DNA of 64,000 bases from Sphingomonas lenta (GCF_002288825.1 NZ_NSLI01000002.1:434001-498000), one strand, 5' to 3'. Counted from the stretch's first letter, positions 17,055 through 28,897 are shown. The notes: generated by a model from the letters alone, not told the origin. A program made the numbers and translations.

Positions 17055-17314
17055 CACGGCAGCGGAGCGATCTTCACGGGTGTCGCGCCCGCGCTCGCCG
17101 CCTCCCATGCCGCCATGAGCTCCGCCTGATGCTCGCGCGTCCATTCAAGCACCATAGCCAAGGCGCGCTTGGGAAGCGACCCGTTCAGAACCGAAGCCGA
17201 CATGATCTCGATCTGCGCCTCGTGCTCCGCGTAGCGCGCGTGGAAGTGCGGCGGCGCATGATCGAACCAGTAGACCTGGACTACGATGCCGTAGAATATG
17301 CTGAGCGTGGGCAT
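17054..17314 (-). CDS. DUF4160 domain protein
   Basis: This 86-residue protein opens MPTLSIFYGIVVQVYWFDH, followed by PPHFHARYAEHEAQIEI. These are the defining elements of DUF4160: an aromatic N-terminal strand, then HxPPHFHA. The C-terminal half is a helix ending in Ala/Pro-rich residues. It begins 7 nt after the atpG stop and is coupled to DUF2442 by a TGATG overlap, so both are read from the ATP synthase transcript. Function is unknown. Confidence 0.88.
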   Translation of the reverse strand: MPTLSIFYGIVVQVYWFDHAPPHFHARYAEHEAQIEIMSASVLNGSLPKRALAMVLEWTREHQAELMAAWEAASAGATPVKIAPLP

Positions 17315-17321
17315 GCACGGC

Positions 17322-18203
17322 TCAGAGCGCCTCCGCGCCCGAGATGATCTCGACCAGCTCGGTCGTGATCGCGGCTTGGCGGGTGCGGTTATACTGGATG
17401 GAGAGGCGGTTGATCATATCGCCCGCGTTGCGGGTCGCGTTGTCCATCGCGTTCATGCGCGACCCCTGCTCGGACGCGGCGTTCTCCTGGAGCGCGCGGA
17501 AGAGCTGGACGGCGATGTTGCGAGGGAGCAGCTCGGCGAGGATCGCCTCTTCGGACGGCTCGTACTCGACGACCGCATCGGATGCGGCCGCGCCGGCCGC
17601 GCCGGCCGACGCGAGCGGGACCGGGATGATCTGCCGCTCGGTCGGTTCCTGGACGAGGGCGGACACGAACTTGGAGAAGAACAGGTGGGCGACGTCGAAC
17701 TCGCCCGCCTCGTAGCGCGCGATCAGGTCGGTCGCGATCGCCTGGGCATCGCCGAAGCCCACCGTCTTGACCTGGCTCAGGTCGTGATCGCCCATCACCG
17801 CGTCGGGGTAGAAGCGGCGCAGCACGCGGCCCTTCTTGCCGGCGAAGTAGAAGCGCACGGTCTTGCCCTGCGCGCGCAGCTCCTCGGCGGTGCGGCGGGC
17901 GGCGCGGACGATGTTGGTGTTGAACGCGCCCGCCAGCCCGCGCTCGGAGGTGGCGACGACGAGCAGGTGCACCTGGTCGCGGCCGGTGCCCGCGAGGAGG
18001 CGCGGCGCGGTGGACGACGCGCCGACGCGGCTCGCGAGGCTCGCCATGACGCCCTCCAGCCGCTCGGCATAGGGGCGGCCGGCCTGGGCGGCCTCCTGCG
18101 CGCGGCGCAGCTTGGCGGCGGCGACCATCTTCATCGCCTTGGTGATCTTCTGCGTCGACTTCACGGAGCCGATGCGGAGCTTGAGCGCCTTGAGGCTGGC
18201 CAT
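17322..18203 (-). CDS. atpG: ATP synthase F1 subunit gamma
   Basis: At 293 residues this is the rotor shaft of F1. The N-terminal helix [35 protein letters not shown] and the C-terminal helix ending in [19 protein letters not shown] are the classic coiled-coil pair. I start at ATG 18203, giving MASLKALK, rather than 11 codons upstream, because that is the universal family start. It follows the small 18205-18579 gene by one base. Confidence 0.97.
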   Translation of the reverse strand: MASLKALKLRIGSVKSTQKITKAMKMVAAAKLRRAQEAAQAGRPYAERLEGVMASLASRVGASSTAPRLLAGTGRDQVHLLVVATSERGLAGAFNTNIVRAARRTAEELRAQGKTVRFYFAGKKGRVLRRFYPDAVMGDHDLSQVKTVGFGDAQAIATDLIARYEAGEFDVAHLFFSKFVSALVQEPTERQIIPVPLASAGAAGAAASDAVVEYEPSEEAILAELLPRNIAVQLFRALQENAASEQGSRMNAMDNATRNAGDMINRLSIQYNRTRQAAITTELVEIISGAEAL

Positions 18204-18204
18204 C

Positions 18205-20689
<2,485 letters not shown>

Positions 20690-20880
20690 GCGATCGGTTT
20701 CCTCGCAAGAACAATGGATAGGCCCGCCGGGCCCTGCGCGGGCGCAGGTCAGGGGCTCGGATTGGCGCGGCGGCTAGCATGGGGGCGGCGGCGATGCAAC
20801 GGGGTGGTCGGCCCCGCCCTCCCCGCTTTGGCCGCAAGCCGCGGGATGCGGTCGGCGACGACTCCCGCCATAACGGCCGC

Positions 20881-21909
20881 ATGACCAGCATCGACCTCGA
20901 CGCCGCATGGGCGGCCTTCGACGCCCGCGACCGTTCCGCCGACGGGCGGTTCGTCGTCGCGGTCAGGACCACGCGCATCTACTGCAAGCCGTCCTGCCCG
21001 GCCCGGCGGCCCAGGCGGGAGAATGTGGAGATGCTGGCGGACGGTGCGGCGGCGCGGGCGGCGGGGTACCGCGCGTGCCTGCGCTGCCGCCCGGATGAGG
21101 CGGGGCGTGATAGCGTCGCCGTGGCCAGGGCCGTCGCGCTGATCGAGGCGGCGGAGGAGGTGGTGCCGCTGGCCGAATTGGCCGCGCAAGTCGGCTATGC
21201 GCCGCACCATTTCCAGCGCGTCTTCACCCGCGCGCTGGGCGTGAGCCCCGCGGCCTATGCGCGCGGGCTCCGGGCGAAGCGCGCCGAGACGGCGCTGGAC
21301 GAGGAGGCGAGCGTGACGGACGCGATCTACGAGGCGGGCTATTCGGGCCCGAGCCGCTTCTACGAGGGCGTGGGATCCCGGCTCGGGATGACGCCGGGCG
21401 TCAGGCGCAAGGGAGCCGAGGGCGTGGCGATCCGGTGGACGGTGACGCCGACCAGCCTGGGGCCGCTGCTCGTGGCGGCGACGGACAAAGGGCTGTGCCG
21501 CGTGGCGTTCGAGGACGGCCCCGACGAGCTCGCCCGCCGCTTCCCCGGCGCGGACATCAGTTCGGACGAGGGCGGGCTCGCGCAGCTCGTCGCGGAGGTT
21601 GTCGACATGGTGGAGCGGCCCGGGCGCGACGCGGCGCTGCCGCTCGACGTGCGCGGCACCGCGTTCCAGGAAGCGGTCTGGGCGGCGCTCAAGGCGATCC
21701 CGCCGGGCGAGACCCGCACCTACGCCGAGCTGGCCGCGGCGGCCGGCAACCCCAGCGCGGTGCGCGCGGCGGGAACGGCGTGCGGCGCGAACCAGCTCGC
21801 AGTCGTGATTCCCTGCCACCGCGCGCTCAGGACGGGCGGCGGGCTCGGCGGCTACGCCTACGGCCTGGAACGCAAGCGGGCGCTGCTCGATCGGGAAAGG
21901 CGTGGTTAG
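20881..21909 (+). CDS. ada: Bifunctional transcriptional regulator / O6-methylguanine-DNA methyltransferase Ada
   Basis: At 342 residues it has all three Ada parts. The zinc domain has Cys35, Cys39, Cys66 and Cys69; Cys35 is the expected acceptor of methyl groups from phosphotriesters. An AraC-type HTH follows (LAAQVGYAPHHFQRVFTRALGVSPAAYARG). The C-terminal methyltransferase has the active site PCHR at Cys312. Methylation of the zinc domain normally turns Ada into an activator of repair genes including its own. The ATG at 20881 matches the family start. It is divergent from atpH. Confidence 0.96.
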   Translation: MTSIDLDAAWAAFDARDRSADGRFVVAVRTTRIYCKPSCPARRPRRENVEMLADGAAARAAGYRACLRCRPDEAGRDSVAVARAVALIEAAEEVVPLAELAAQVGYAPHHFQRVFTRALGVSPAAYARGLRAKRAETALDEEASVTDAIYEAGYSGPSRFYEGVGSRLGMTPGVRRKGAEGVAIRWTVTPTSLGPLLVAATDKGLCRVAFEDGPDELARRFPGADISSDEGGLAQLVAEVVDMVERPGRDAALPLDVRGTAFQEAVWAALKAIPPGETRTYAELAAAAGNPSAVRAAGTACGANQLAVVIPCHRALRTGGGLGGYAYGLERKRALLDRERRG

Positions 21910-21963
21910 CGGTTTCTAAAGCACGCGGGCCTATGCCGACACCCCTAGGAGGAGCGGCGTAGG

Positions 21964-23580
21964 ATGAAGCACTGGCGACCCGACGAAGGCGGCGAGCCGA
22001 TCGCGCTCGGGGACTCGAGCGTCCTGGAGGGCGGGGTCGCCGACGCGGCGATCCGGCGCGGAGCAACGCCCTGGTGGCGCTCGCCGCGCGCGCAGCTGGC
22101 GCTGCTGGCGGTCGCGACCTGGTGGTGGCTACGCGACGCCGCGGTGTCGCACGACGTGGTGTGGCAGTTCTGGATCGCCCGGCAGATGCTCGGCGGGTGG
22201 CGGCTCTACACCGACATACTCGAGCTTAATCCGCCGCTCTGGTTCTGGTCCGCCGTCCCCGTCCAATATGCGGCGGAGCTCGCCGGCGTTCCGCCCGTCA
22301 GGCTGCTGATCGGCGCGATCGTGGCCGGAGGCGCGGCCGGTGCGTTGCTGTTCGACGCCGTGTCGGGCGCGACCGACGCCGCCCGCCGACGCGACATGAT
22401 GGTCGCGATCTTCCTGATCGGCGTCGTCATGCCGTTGTACAACCTAGGCCAGCGCGAGCCGTTGGCGCTGATCTGCGCCATCCCCTATGTCGGGCTGGCG
22501 GCGGCGCGGCGCGAGGGCCGGACGGTGGCGACCTCCGTCGCGCTCGCCATCGGCTTGTTCGCCGCTTACGGGTTCGCCCTTAAACACTATTTCATCGCGG
22601 TTCCCGCGCTGCTGGAACTCTGGATCCTGGCGGGGAGGCGCGGCGCTTGGCGGCCCCTCCGCCTCGAAACGGCCGCCCTGCTCGGCTGCGCGATCGCGTA
22701 CGGCGCGTCGGTGCCGGTGTTCGCGCCCGACTTCCTGCGGGTCATGGTGCCGATGGTCGGGCTCGCCTATCACGGGTACGAGGTCCAGCCGTTCCAGATG
22801 TTCGACGAGCTGCCGCAGCTGGTCTGGCTGGCGGCCCTGGGTGCGCTGCTCCTCTATCGCCCCCGGCGGGGCGAGCCGTCGCAATCGATGTCGACCGCGT
22901 TCCTGCTCGCCGGGATCGGCTTCGCGGTCGCCTACTTCGCGCAGCGGAAGGGCTGGCACTATCACGCCGTTCCGGTGACGGGCATGCTGCTGCTCGCCGT
23001 GGTGGCGCGGCTGGCGCATGCGGGCGAAAAGCGGCGTCCGCTGGGTGCGGTGGCGCTCGCGCTGGGCGCGCTCGCCTCCTGGCACCTCGGCGCCTACCGA
23101 AACATGATCCGCCACGACAGCGACCCGCTTCTCCGGACCGTTCCGCGCGGCGAGGCGGTCACCTTCTGGGCGAGCGACCCGTCCTGGGCTTGGCCCATGG
23201 TCGAGGAGTACGGGCTTGTCTGGACGTCGGGCTACTACGCCCACTGGATGCTTCCCGCTATCGCCAGCGCCGAGATGGTCGGCCCGCGCAGCCCTGCGCT
23301 GGACGCGCTCGGCCGCGAGGTCCGCGACCGGACCTATCGCGAGATGCGCTGCCGTCCGCCCGCGGCGATCTTCTCGGAACGGGGAACGCCCTATTACTCC
23401 GTCCGTCCCGCCGGATTCGACACGACGGCCTTTTTCCTGCGCGATCCCCGCATGGCCGAGTTCGTCGAACGGCACTATGTCCGCGAGCGTTCGACCAGGT
23501 GGTTCGACGTGTTCCGGCTGAGGAGCGCGCCTCGGCCGGCGGGCGCGTCGTGCCTGCGCACGCGTCCCCCGTCCGGCTGA
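21964..23580 (+). CDS. Polytopic membrane protein, GT-C glycosyltransferase-like
   Basis: This 538-residue protein has about ten hydrophobic segments. After the first, the loop reads SHDVVWQFWIARQMLGGWRLYTDILELNPPLWFW. An acidic residue in the first periplasmic loop followed by a PPL(W/Y) element is the pattern of GT-C enzymes (ArnT/PMT-like), which move sugars from lipid carriers. The C-terminal 150 residues form a soluble domain. The acceptor is unknown, and the call is by architecture rather than by a named family. It starts about 55 nt after ada and may be co-transcribed. Confidence 0.65.
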   Translation: MKHWRPDEGGEPIALGDSSVLEGGVADAAIRRGATPWWRSPRAQLALLAVATWWWLRDAAVSHDVVWQFWIARQMLGGWRLYTDILELNPPLWFWSAVPVQYAAELAGVPPVRLLIGAIVAGGAAGALLFDAVSGATDAARRRDMMVAIFLIGVVMPLYNLGQREPLALICAIPYVGLAAARREGRTVATSVALAIGLFAAYGFALKHYFIAVPALLELWILAGRRGAWRPLRLETAALLGCAIAYGASVPVFAPDFLRVMVPMVGLAYHGYEVQPFQMFDELPQLVWLAALGALLLYRPRRGEPSQSMSTAFLLAGIGFAVAYFAQRKGWHYHAVPVTGMLLLAVVARLAHAGEKRRPLGAVALALGALASWHLGAYRNMIRHDSDPLLRTVPRGEAVTFWASDPSWAWPMVEEYGLVWTSGYYAHWMLPAIASAEMVGPRSPALDALGREVRDRTYREMRCRPPAAIFSERGTPYYSVRPAGFDTTAFFLRDPRMAEFVERHYVRERSTRWFDVFRLRSAPRPAGASCLRTRPPSG

Positions 23581-23590
23581 GCGGCCCCGC

Positions 23591-25102
23591 TCACTCCTTT
23601 TTCGCCCGGTCCTCCTTCGCGATCGCGTCGAGCGCGGCCGGGCCGGCCACGCCCGAGTCGAGCATCGCGATGAGCCGCGCGGCCGGGTTGTCCGCGGGCG
23701 CGTGCGGATTGTAGGCGAGCGGGCGCAGCGCGCGCTTCGCCTCGGCGACCTTGCCGTCGGCGAGATGCTGGCGGACCGAGCGGAAGCGGAGCCCCGGGTC
23801 CTGGGGCGCGAGCTCCAGCGCGCGGTGCAGGCCCGCGACCGCGGACGCGCTCGGCTTGACCTTCGCCATGTCGAAGCTGTCGTAGAAGAGCTGAAGCGCC
23901 GCCGCGCCGTCCGGGTTCACGCGGTTCGCCTTGACGATCCAGGAGCGCGCCTCTGCCCAGACCTTGGGATCGGTCGCCGCCGCATCCGCGGCGCGGCGAA
24001 GGCGTACCTGCGCCTTGTAGAGCAGCGCCTGCACCGATCGGGGATCCGCCGCCAGCGCACGGTCGGCGGCCGCCTCCGCCTCGTCCAGCCGCCCGGTGTC
24101 GTACGCCATCTCGGCGAGCCAGCCTTGCGCGACCGGGTCGGCCGCGTAAGGCCTCGCCGCCTTTTCGGCGCGCGCGTAGAGCGCCTTCGCCTCCTTCTCG
24201 GTGACGCCGCGGGTCGAGACCATGCGCATCTCGACCAGCGCCGCCTCGCCGGGCGTGAGCGGGCGCAGGTCGACCTTCACCGGCGCGAGCCGGGAGCGGA
24301 GGATGCTGAAGCCGGACAGCTTGCCGCGAACGTATTTCTCCAGCGTGCGGTCGAGCGCCGACAGGTCGCCGAAACTGTCCTGCGCCGCCTTGACCGACGG
24401 CACCCCGGAGTTGAACTTGATGAGATAGTTCTGGAGCTGCTTACGACGCTCCGAGTCGGTCAGGAGGTAGTGGGTGAACGCCCAACCGCGCCCGTAGATC
24501 TGGTTCATGAGGTCGTAGCCGGTACGCCGGCCGGGATCGAACAGCGCGATCATGGGAGCGCCCATCGCCGCGCCGATGCTGTAGGCGCGATGGTTGGCGG
24601 CATGCCCGACCAGCACCGCTTCCCCGTCGATCGAGGCGGTGGAGTAGAACTCCGCAAGGCCCTCCGACAGCCAAGCCGGGTAGGCGACCGACGAGTTCGA
24701 CAGGGTGAAGTGGTGCGCATATTCGTGGAAGAGCACGATCTGCGGCGTCAGCGCGAACTTGCCCCCGCCGTCGCCGCGGCGCGGCGTGAAGGCCACCGCG
24801 CCCGCCGCCCGCGGGATGTAGAAGCCGGCGGTACTGGAGTCCCGCGCTAAGCGATGGATGTCGGACAGGTCGTCCACGACATAGACGGTGACGGGATTGG
24901 CCGCGCTCTCCGGCGTGTCGGGGATGCCGGTCAGGAAGCGCATGGTTCCGTCCAGCGTCTCCAGCCGGTTGGCGAGCTCGGCCACCGCGGCCGGCGTGCC
25001 TTCCGAGTAGACGGTGAAATGGCGCGAGCTGGCCTTGTGCCAGTCGGCGTGCGCCGGCGCGGCGGCCGCCAGCAGCGCCAGCGATGCGAGTGCTGACCTC
25101 AT
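23591..25102 (-). CDS. Secreted HExxH metallopeptidase with TPR-like C-terminal half
   Basis: This 503-residue protein has a clean signal peptide (MRSALASLALLAAAAPAHA) and then a peptidase-like N-terminal half. It contains HEYAHH, the HExxH zinc site, and a likely third ligand in LSEGLAEFYS about 25 residues later, typical of gluzincins. The C-terminal half is helical and repeat-like (ALYARAEKAARPYA, AADRALAADPRSVQALLYKAQVRL), consistent with TPRs. Substrate unknown; a periplasmic site is inferred. The ATG at 25102 was chosen for the signal peptide. It converges on the GT-C-like gene. Confidence 0.8.
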   Translation of the reverse strand: MRSALASLALLAAAAPAHADWHKASSRHFTVYSEGTPAAVAELANRLETLDGTMRFLTGIPDTPESAANPVTVYVVDDLSDIHRLARDSSTAGFYIPRAAGAVAFTPRRGDGGGKFALTPQIVLFHEYAHHFTLSNSSVAYPAWLSEGLAEFYSTASIDGEAVLVGHAANHRAYSIGAAMGAPMIALFDPGRRTGYDLMNQIYGRGWAFTHYLLTDSERRKQLQNYLIKFNSGVPSVKAAQDSFGDLSALDRTLEKYVRGKLSGFSILRSRLAPVKVDLRPLTPGEAALVEMRMVSTRGVTEKEAKALYARAEKAARPYAADPVAQGWLAEMAYDTGRLDEAEAAADRALAADPRSVQALLYKAQVRLRRAADAAATDPKVWAEARSWIVKANRVNPDGAAALQLFYDSFDMAKVKPSASAVAGLHRALELAPQDPGLRFRSVRQHLADGKVAEAKRALRPLAYNPHAPADNPAARLIAMLDSGVAGPAALDAIAKEDRAKKE

Positions 25103-25225
25103 GCGATCCCTCCTGTTCCGCCCTGGGTAGCACCGACGCGCCGCGCCCGCCAACGGCGGGGTGGTTAGGGGAATGTAAAGCCTTCTCGCCTACCTCCTGC
25201 GTCGATCGGGAGGAATGTGTCTGCG

Positions 25226-26752
25226 ATGAGTGCGTTCGGGCGTCGTGGCGGAATGAGTGGCGGCGGCGGGGCTCGCGCCTTCGGCGTGGCCAAGCCGATG
25301 CAGGGCGCCGGTCCGGCGCGCCCGGAGCCGGACGCCGGCGACCAGTTTCCCGCGATCGAGTCGATCCCGCTGCCGGGCGAGGCCGCCGCGCCCGCGCCCA
25401 GCATGCCCGGCATGCCGATGGACGCGATGCAGCGGCTGGCCGAGCGGCAGGCCGCGTCCGGCGACGCGGCGAACAGCCGCGCCGAGGGGTTCGAGTCCTC
25501 GATCCACCGCATCAAGGAGCAGGTGCTCCCCCGCCTGCTCGAGCGCGTCGATCCGGAAGCCGCGGCGACGCTGGGCAAGGACGAGCTGGCCGAGGAGTTC
25601 CGGCCGATCATCGGCGAGGTGCTCGCCGAGCTCAAACTGACGCTCAACCGGCGCGAGCAGTTCGCGCTGGAGAAGGTGCTCGTCGACGAGCTGTTGGGCC
25701 TGGGGCCGCTCGAGGAGCTGCTGGCCGACCCCAACGTGTCCGACATCATGGTCAACGGCCCCGAGCAGACCTATGTCGAGCGCAAGGGCAAGCTCGAGCT
25801 CGCCAACGTCCAGTTCCGCGACGAGGAGCATCTATTCCAGATCGCGCAGCGCATCTGCAACTCGGTCGGCCGCCGCGTCGACCAGACCACGCCTTTGGCC
25901 GACGCGCGCCTAAAGGACGGGTCCCGCGTCAACGTGATCGTGCCGCCGTTGTCGCTCCGCGGCACGGCGATCTCCATTCGTAAGTTCTCCGCCAAGCCGA
26001 TCACGCTCGACATGATGGCGGGCTTCGGATCGATGTCGCCGAAGATGGCGACCGCGCTCAAGATCGCGGGCGCGAGCCGGTTCAACGTCGTGATCTCCGG
26101 CGGCACCGGTTCCGGTAAGACGACGATGCTCAACGCCCTGTCGAAGATGATCGACCCGGGCGAGCGCGTGCTCACGATCGAGGACGCGGCCGAGCTCCGG
26201 CTGCAGCAGCCGCACTGGCTGCCGCTCGAGACCCGGCCCGCGAACCTGGAGGGCCAGGGCGAGATCAGCATCCGCGACCTCGTCAAGAACGCGCTGCGTA
26301 TGCGCCCCGACCGCATCATCCTGGGCGAGATCCGCGGCGCCGAGTGTTTCGACATGCTCGCCGCCATGAACACGGGCCATGACGGCTCCATGTGCACGCT
26401 CCACTCGAACAGCCCCCGCGAGGCGCTGGCGCGTATGGAGAACATGGTGATGATGTCGGACATCAAGGTGCCCAAGGAGGCGATCAGCCGCCAGATCGCC
26501 GATTCGGTCGACATGATCATCCAGGTGAAGCGCCTGCGCGACGGCTCGCGCCGCGTCACCAACGTGACGGAGGTGATCGGCATGGAAGGGCCGGTCATCG
26601 TCACGCAGGAGCTGTTCAAGTTCGAGTATCTGGACGAGTCGGCCGACGGCAAGATCATCGGCGAATACCGCTCGATGGGCCTGCGCCCCTACACGCTCGA
26701 CAAGGCCAAGCAGTTCGGCTTCGACCAGGCGTTCCTGGAGTCGTGCCTCTAG
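25226..26752 (+). CDS. cpaF: CpaF family secretion ATPase (TadA-type)
   Basis: At 508 residues, after a Gly/Pro/Ala-rich disordered N-terminus of about 75 residues it has the type II/IV secretion ATPase core. Marks are VLVDELLGLGPLEELL, Walker A GGTGSGKT with Lys298, the Walker B region MRPDRIILGEIRG and the His box MCTLHSNSPREAL. CpaF powers assembly of Flp/Tad pili at the inner membrane. The ATG at 25226 has GGGAGGAA 11 nt upstream; a GTG at 25217 is too close to it. No other cpa/tad gene is next to it. Confidence 0.93.
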   Translation: MSAFGRRGGMSGGGGARAFGVAKPMQGAGPARPEPDAGDQFPAIESIPLPGEAAAPAPSMPGMPMDAMQRLAERQAASGDAANSRAEGFESSIHRIKEQVLPRLLERVDPEAAATLGKDELAEEFRPIIGEVLAELKLTLNRREQFALEKVLVDELLGLGPLEELLADPNVSDIMVNGPEQTYVERKGKLELANVQFRDEEHLFQIAQRICNSVGRRVDQTTPLADARLKDGSRVNVIVPPLSLRGTAISIRKFSAKPITLDMMAGFGSMSPKMATALKIAGASRFNVVISGGTGSGKTTMLNALSKMIDPGERVLTIEDAAELRLQQPHWLPLETRPANLEGQGEISIRDLVKNALRMRPDRIILGEIRGAECFDMLAAMNTGHDGSMCTLHSNSPREALARMENMVMMSDIKVPKEAISRQIADSVDMIIQVKRLRDGSRRVTNVTEVIGMEGPVIVTQELFKFEYLDESADGKIIGEYRSMGLRPYTLDKAKQFGFDQAFLESCL

Positions 26753-26799
26753 GCGGGCGGGTTCCGGAGACGACGGCGCTGGCCTAGGCTGGCGCGACG

Positions 26800-27984
26800 A
26801 TGCGCCGTCTTCCGCTCCTCGCGCCGCTGCTCCTCGCCGCCGCGGTCCCATCGCAGACCGCGCCGCGCCCGGCTGGCCAATACGCGCTCGCGCCGGATGC
26901 GGAGGCGCGCTGGGTGCCGTTCGAGCTCACACCCGCCAACCAGATCCGCTTCGACGCCGCCGTGGACGGCAGGCCCGCCTCCGCGATCCTCGACACGGGC
27001 GTCAGCTCGTCCGTGCTGTCGCGGAGCTTCGCCGGCCTCGACCCCAAGCGCGTGCGGGCCGACGGCAAGGCGACCGCGATCGGCGGGGCGGTGGCGGTCG
27101 GCTGGACGCCGACGGCGCGCGTCGAGATCGGGCCGCTGACGCGCACGGGCGGCGGGCTGACGGTGGCGACGCTGCCCGCGATCGCCACGGGAAGCGAGCG
27201 GCGGGTGGACCTGCTGGTGGGCGCGGACATGCTCCGGGCGCACGCCCTGGAGATCGACGGCGAGCGCCGGCGCTTCCGCCTGCTTCCGTCGGGCCGCCTG
27301 CCCTTCACCGGCCCGACCGCGCCGCTGACGGTGTCGCCGTCGCGGGGCGTGTACGAGAGCGAGATCCGGCTGAACGGCCGGCGCGTGCGGCCGATGATCG
27401 TCGACACCGGCGACGGATCGGCGATGACCGTCACGCGCCCCGAATGGCAGGCGGCGCGCACCGGCGCGCTGCCGATGACGAGCGCGGTGTCGTACGGGCT
27501 GGCCGGACCGGCGGTTAGCGGCCTGGCGGTCATGCCGCGGCTCGAGCTGGGGGAACTTGCGGCGCGCGACGTCGAGATGCGGATCGAGGAACCGGGCGGC
27601 TTCTCGCAGCGCGTCGGCGCGGCCGGGCGGATCGGGGCCGGGTTCCTGGGGCGCTACCGCGTGCTGCTCGATCCCGGCGCGGGGCGCATGGTGCTCGTCC
27701 CCGGCCCGAACTCGGGCGCGCCGCCCGTCCGTTCAACGAGCGGGCTGCTCTTGGGCGTGCTGCCCGACCGGCTGCGCGTGCTCCACGTGATGCGTGGCGG
27801 GCCGGCGGCGGCCTCGGGCTGGAAGGACGGCGAGACGATCTGCTCGGTCGACGGGGTGCGGGTCGCGCCCGGCTACGCCGCCCTGCCGCTCGCGCGGTGG
27901 ACGGCGGGCGAGCCGGGCCGCGTCGTGCGGCTCGTCACCTGCGGCGGTGCGGAGCGGACGTTGACGCTCCGGCGCTTCTACTGA
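26800..27984 (+). CDS. Retropepsin-like aspartyl protease with PDZ domain
   Basis: This 394-residue exported protein begins with a signal peptide (LPLLAPLLLAAAVPSQTA). Two aspartyl-protease-like lobes follow, with motifs AILDTGVSSS (about residue 66) and MIVDTGDGSA (about residue 205). This looks like a retropepsin fold duplicated in one chain, so both catalytic Asp could come from the same molecule. The last 90 residues (LLLGVLPDRLRVLHVMRGGPAAASGWKDG) form a PDZ domain. A periplasmic protease or binder is inferred. It starts 47 nt after cpaF. Confidence 0.82.
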   Translation: MRRLPLLAPLLLAAAVPSQTAPRPAGQYALAPDAEARWVPFELTPANQIRFDAAVDGRPASAILDTGVSSSVLSRSFAGLDPKRVRADGKATAIGGAVAVGWTPTARVEIGPLTRTGGGLTVATLPAIATGSERRVDLLVGADMLRAHALEIDGERRRFRLLPSGRLPFTGPTAPLTVSPSRGVYESEIRLNGRRVRPMIVDTGDGSAMTVTRPEWQAARTGALPMTSAVSYGLAGPAVSGLAVMPRLELGELAARDVEMRIEEPGGFSQRVGAAGRIGAGFLGRYRVLLDPGAGRMVLVPGPNSGAPPVRSTSGLLLGVLPDRLRVLHVMRGGPAAASGWKDGETICSVDGVRVAPGYAALPLARWTAGEPGRVVRLVTCGGAERTLTLRRFY

Positions 27985-28051
27985 CGGGCGGTTGCGCGAG
28001 CGGAACGGCGCGGGCATGGTTCCGGTCGTCTGACTTCAGGAGCCGGCAGCC

Positions 28052-28852
28052 ATGAACCGCCTGCCTCTCGCACTCGCCTCGGTCGCCGTCATCGCCTCGG
28101 CGGCCTGGGCGCAGCAGGTCCGCGTGCCCAAGGAGATCGCCGCCGTCGTGGCGTCGCCGACGCGCACGCCCGCCAACGTCCAGCGCGACCGTCACCGCCA
28201 TCCGGCGGAGACGCTCGCCTTTTTCGGCGTGCGGCCGAACCAGACGGTGGTCGAGTTCAGCCCCGGCAGCGGCTGGTACACCGAGATCCTCGCGCCCATG
28301 GTCAATAAGGGCCGCGGCCAATATGTCGCGCTGGTCTCGACCGCGGGCGCGGATCGCGCGCGCAAGCTGATGGCGGACAAGGCGGCCGTGTTCGGTCCGA
28401 CGCGCGTCGAGACGGTCGATTTCGCCACGGGGGCTTCAACGATGTCGGCGGGGACCGCGGACGTGATCCTGACGTTCCGCAACGTCCATAACCTGCTGAT
28501 GCAGGCCGATCCGGCGGTCGCGGGCAACGCGTTCAAGGCGTTCCATGCGGCGCTGAAGCCAGGCGGCGTGCTGGGCGTGGTCGACCATCGACTGCCGGAG
28601 GAGATGGACACCGCCAAGGAGAAGACGAGCGGCTACATCAAGCGCTCCACGGTGGTGCGCCTGGCCGAGCAGGCCGGCTTCCGGCTCGCGGGCGAGTCGA
28701 ACGTCAACAGGAACCCGCGCGACACGCACGACCATCCGGAAGGCGTGTGGACGCTGCCGCCGACGCTCCGGCTGAAGGACGTGGACCGGGCGAAGTACGA
28801 GGCGATCGGCGAGAGCGACCGCTTCACGCTGAAGTTCGTGAAGCCGCGGTAA
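28052..28852 (+). CDS. Exported class I methyltransferase-like protein
   Basis: This 266-residue protein has a signal peptide ending in AWAQQ, then a Rossmann methyltransferase pattern. Motif I is VVEFSPGSGWYTEIL, and ADVILTFRNVHNLL and LKPGGVLGVVDH follow as motifs II-III. This matches the predicted-methyltransferase family of COG4798, whose members are often exported although S-adenosylmethionine is cytoplasmic. Whether it binds SAM at all is open. CAGGAGCCGG precedes the ATG. Confidence 0.85.
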   Translation: MNRLPLALASVAVIASAAWAQQVRVPKEIAAVVASPTRTPANVQRDRHRHPAETLAFFGVRPNQTVVEFSPGSGWYTEILAPMVNKGRGQYVALVSTAGADRARKLMADKAAVFGPTRVETVDFATGASTMSAGTADVILTFRNVHNLLMQADPAVAGNAFKAFHAALKPGGVLGVVDHRLPEEMDTAKEKTSGYIKRSTVVRLAEQAGFRLAGESNVNRNPRDTHDHPEGVWTLPPTLRLKDVDRAKYEAIGESDRFTLKFVKPR

Positions 28853-28860
28853 GTTTTCCC

Positions 28861-28888
28861 ACCCCTCTCCCGCTTTCGCGGGAGAGGG
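28861..28888. repeat. Hairpin CCCCTCTCCCGC/GCGGGAGAGGG
   Basis: A near-perfect stem with a TTTC loop lies between the convergent methyltransferase and phaR genes. The core CTCTCCCG matches the hairpins at 2478-2612. There is no T-run on either strand, so a terminator role is possible but not shown. Confidence 0.6.
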
Positions 28889-28897
28889 CAGAGGAGT

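Noticed and set aside
27998..28025. GGAAC before the exported methyltransferase as an EcfG promoter
   Set aside because: The bases at 16-17 nt read CGGT and GGTC, not CGTT.
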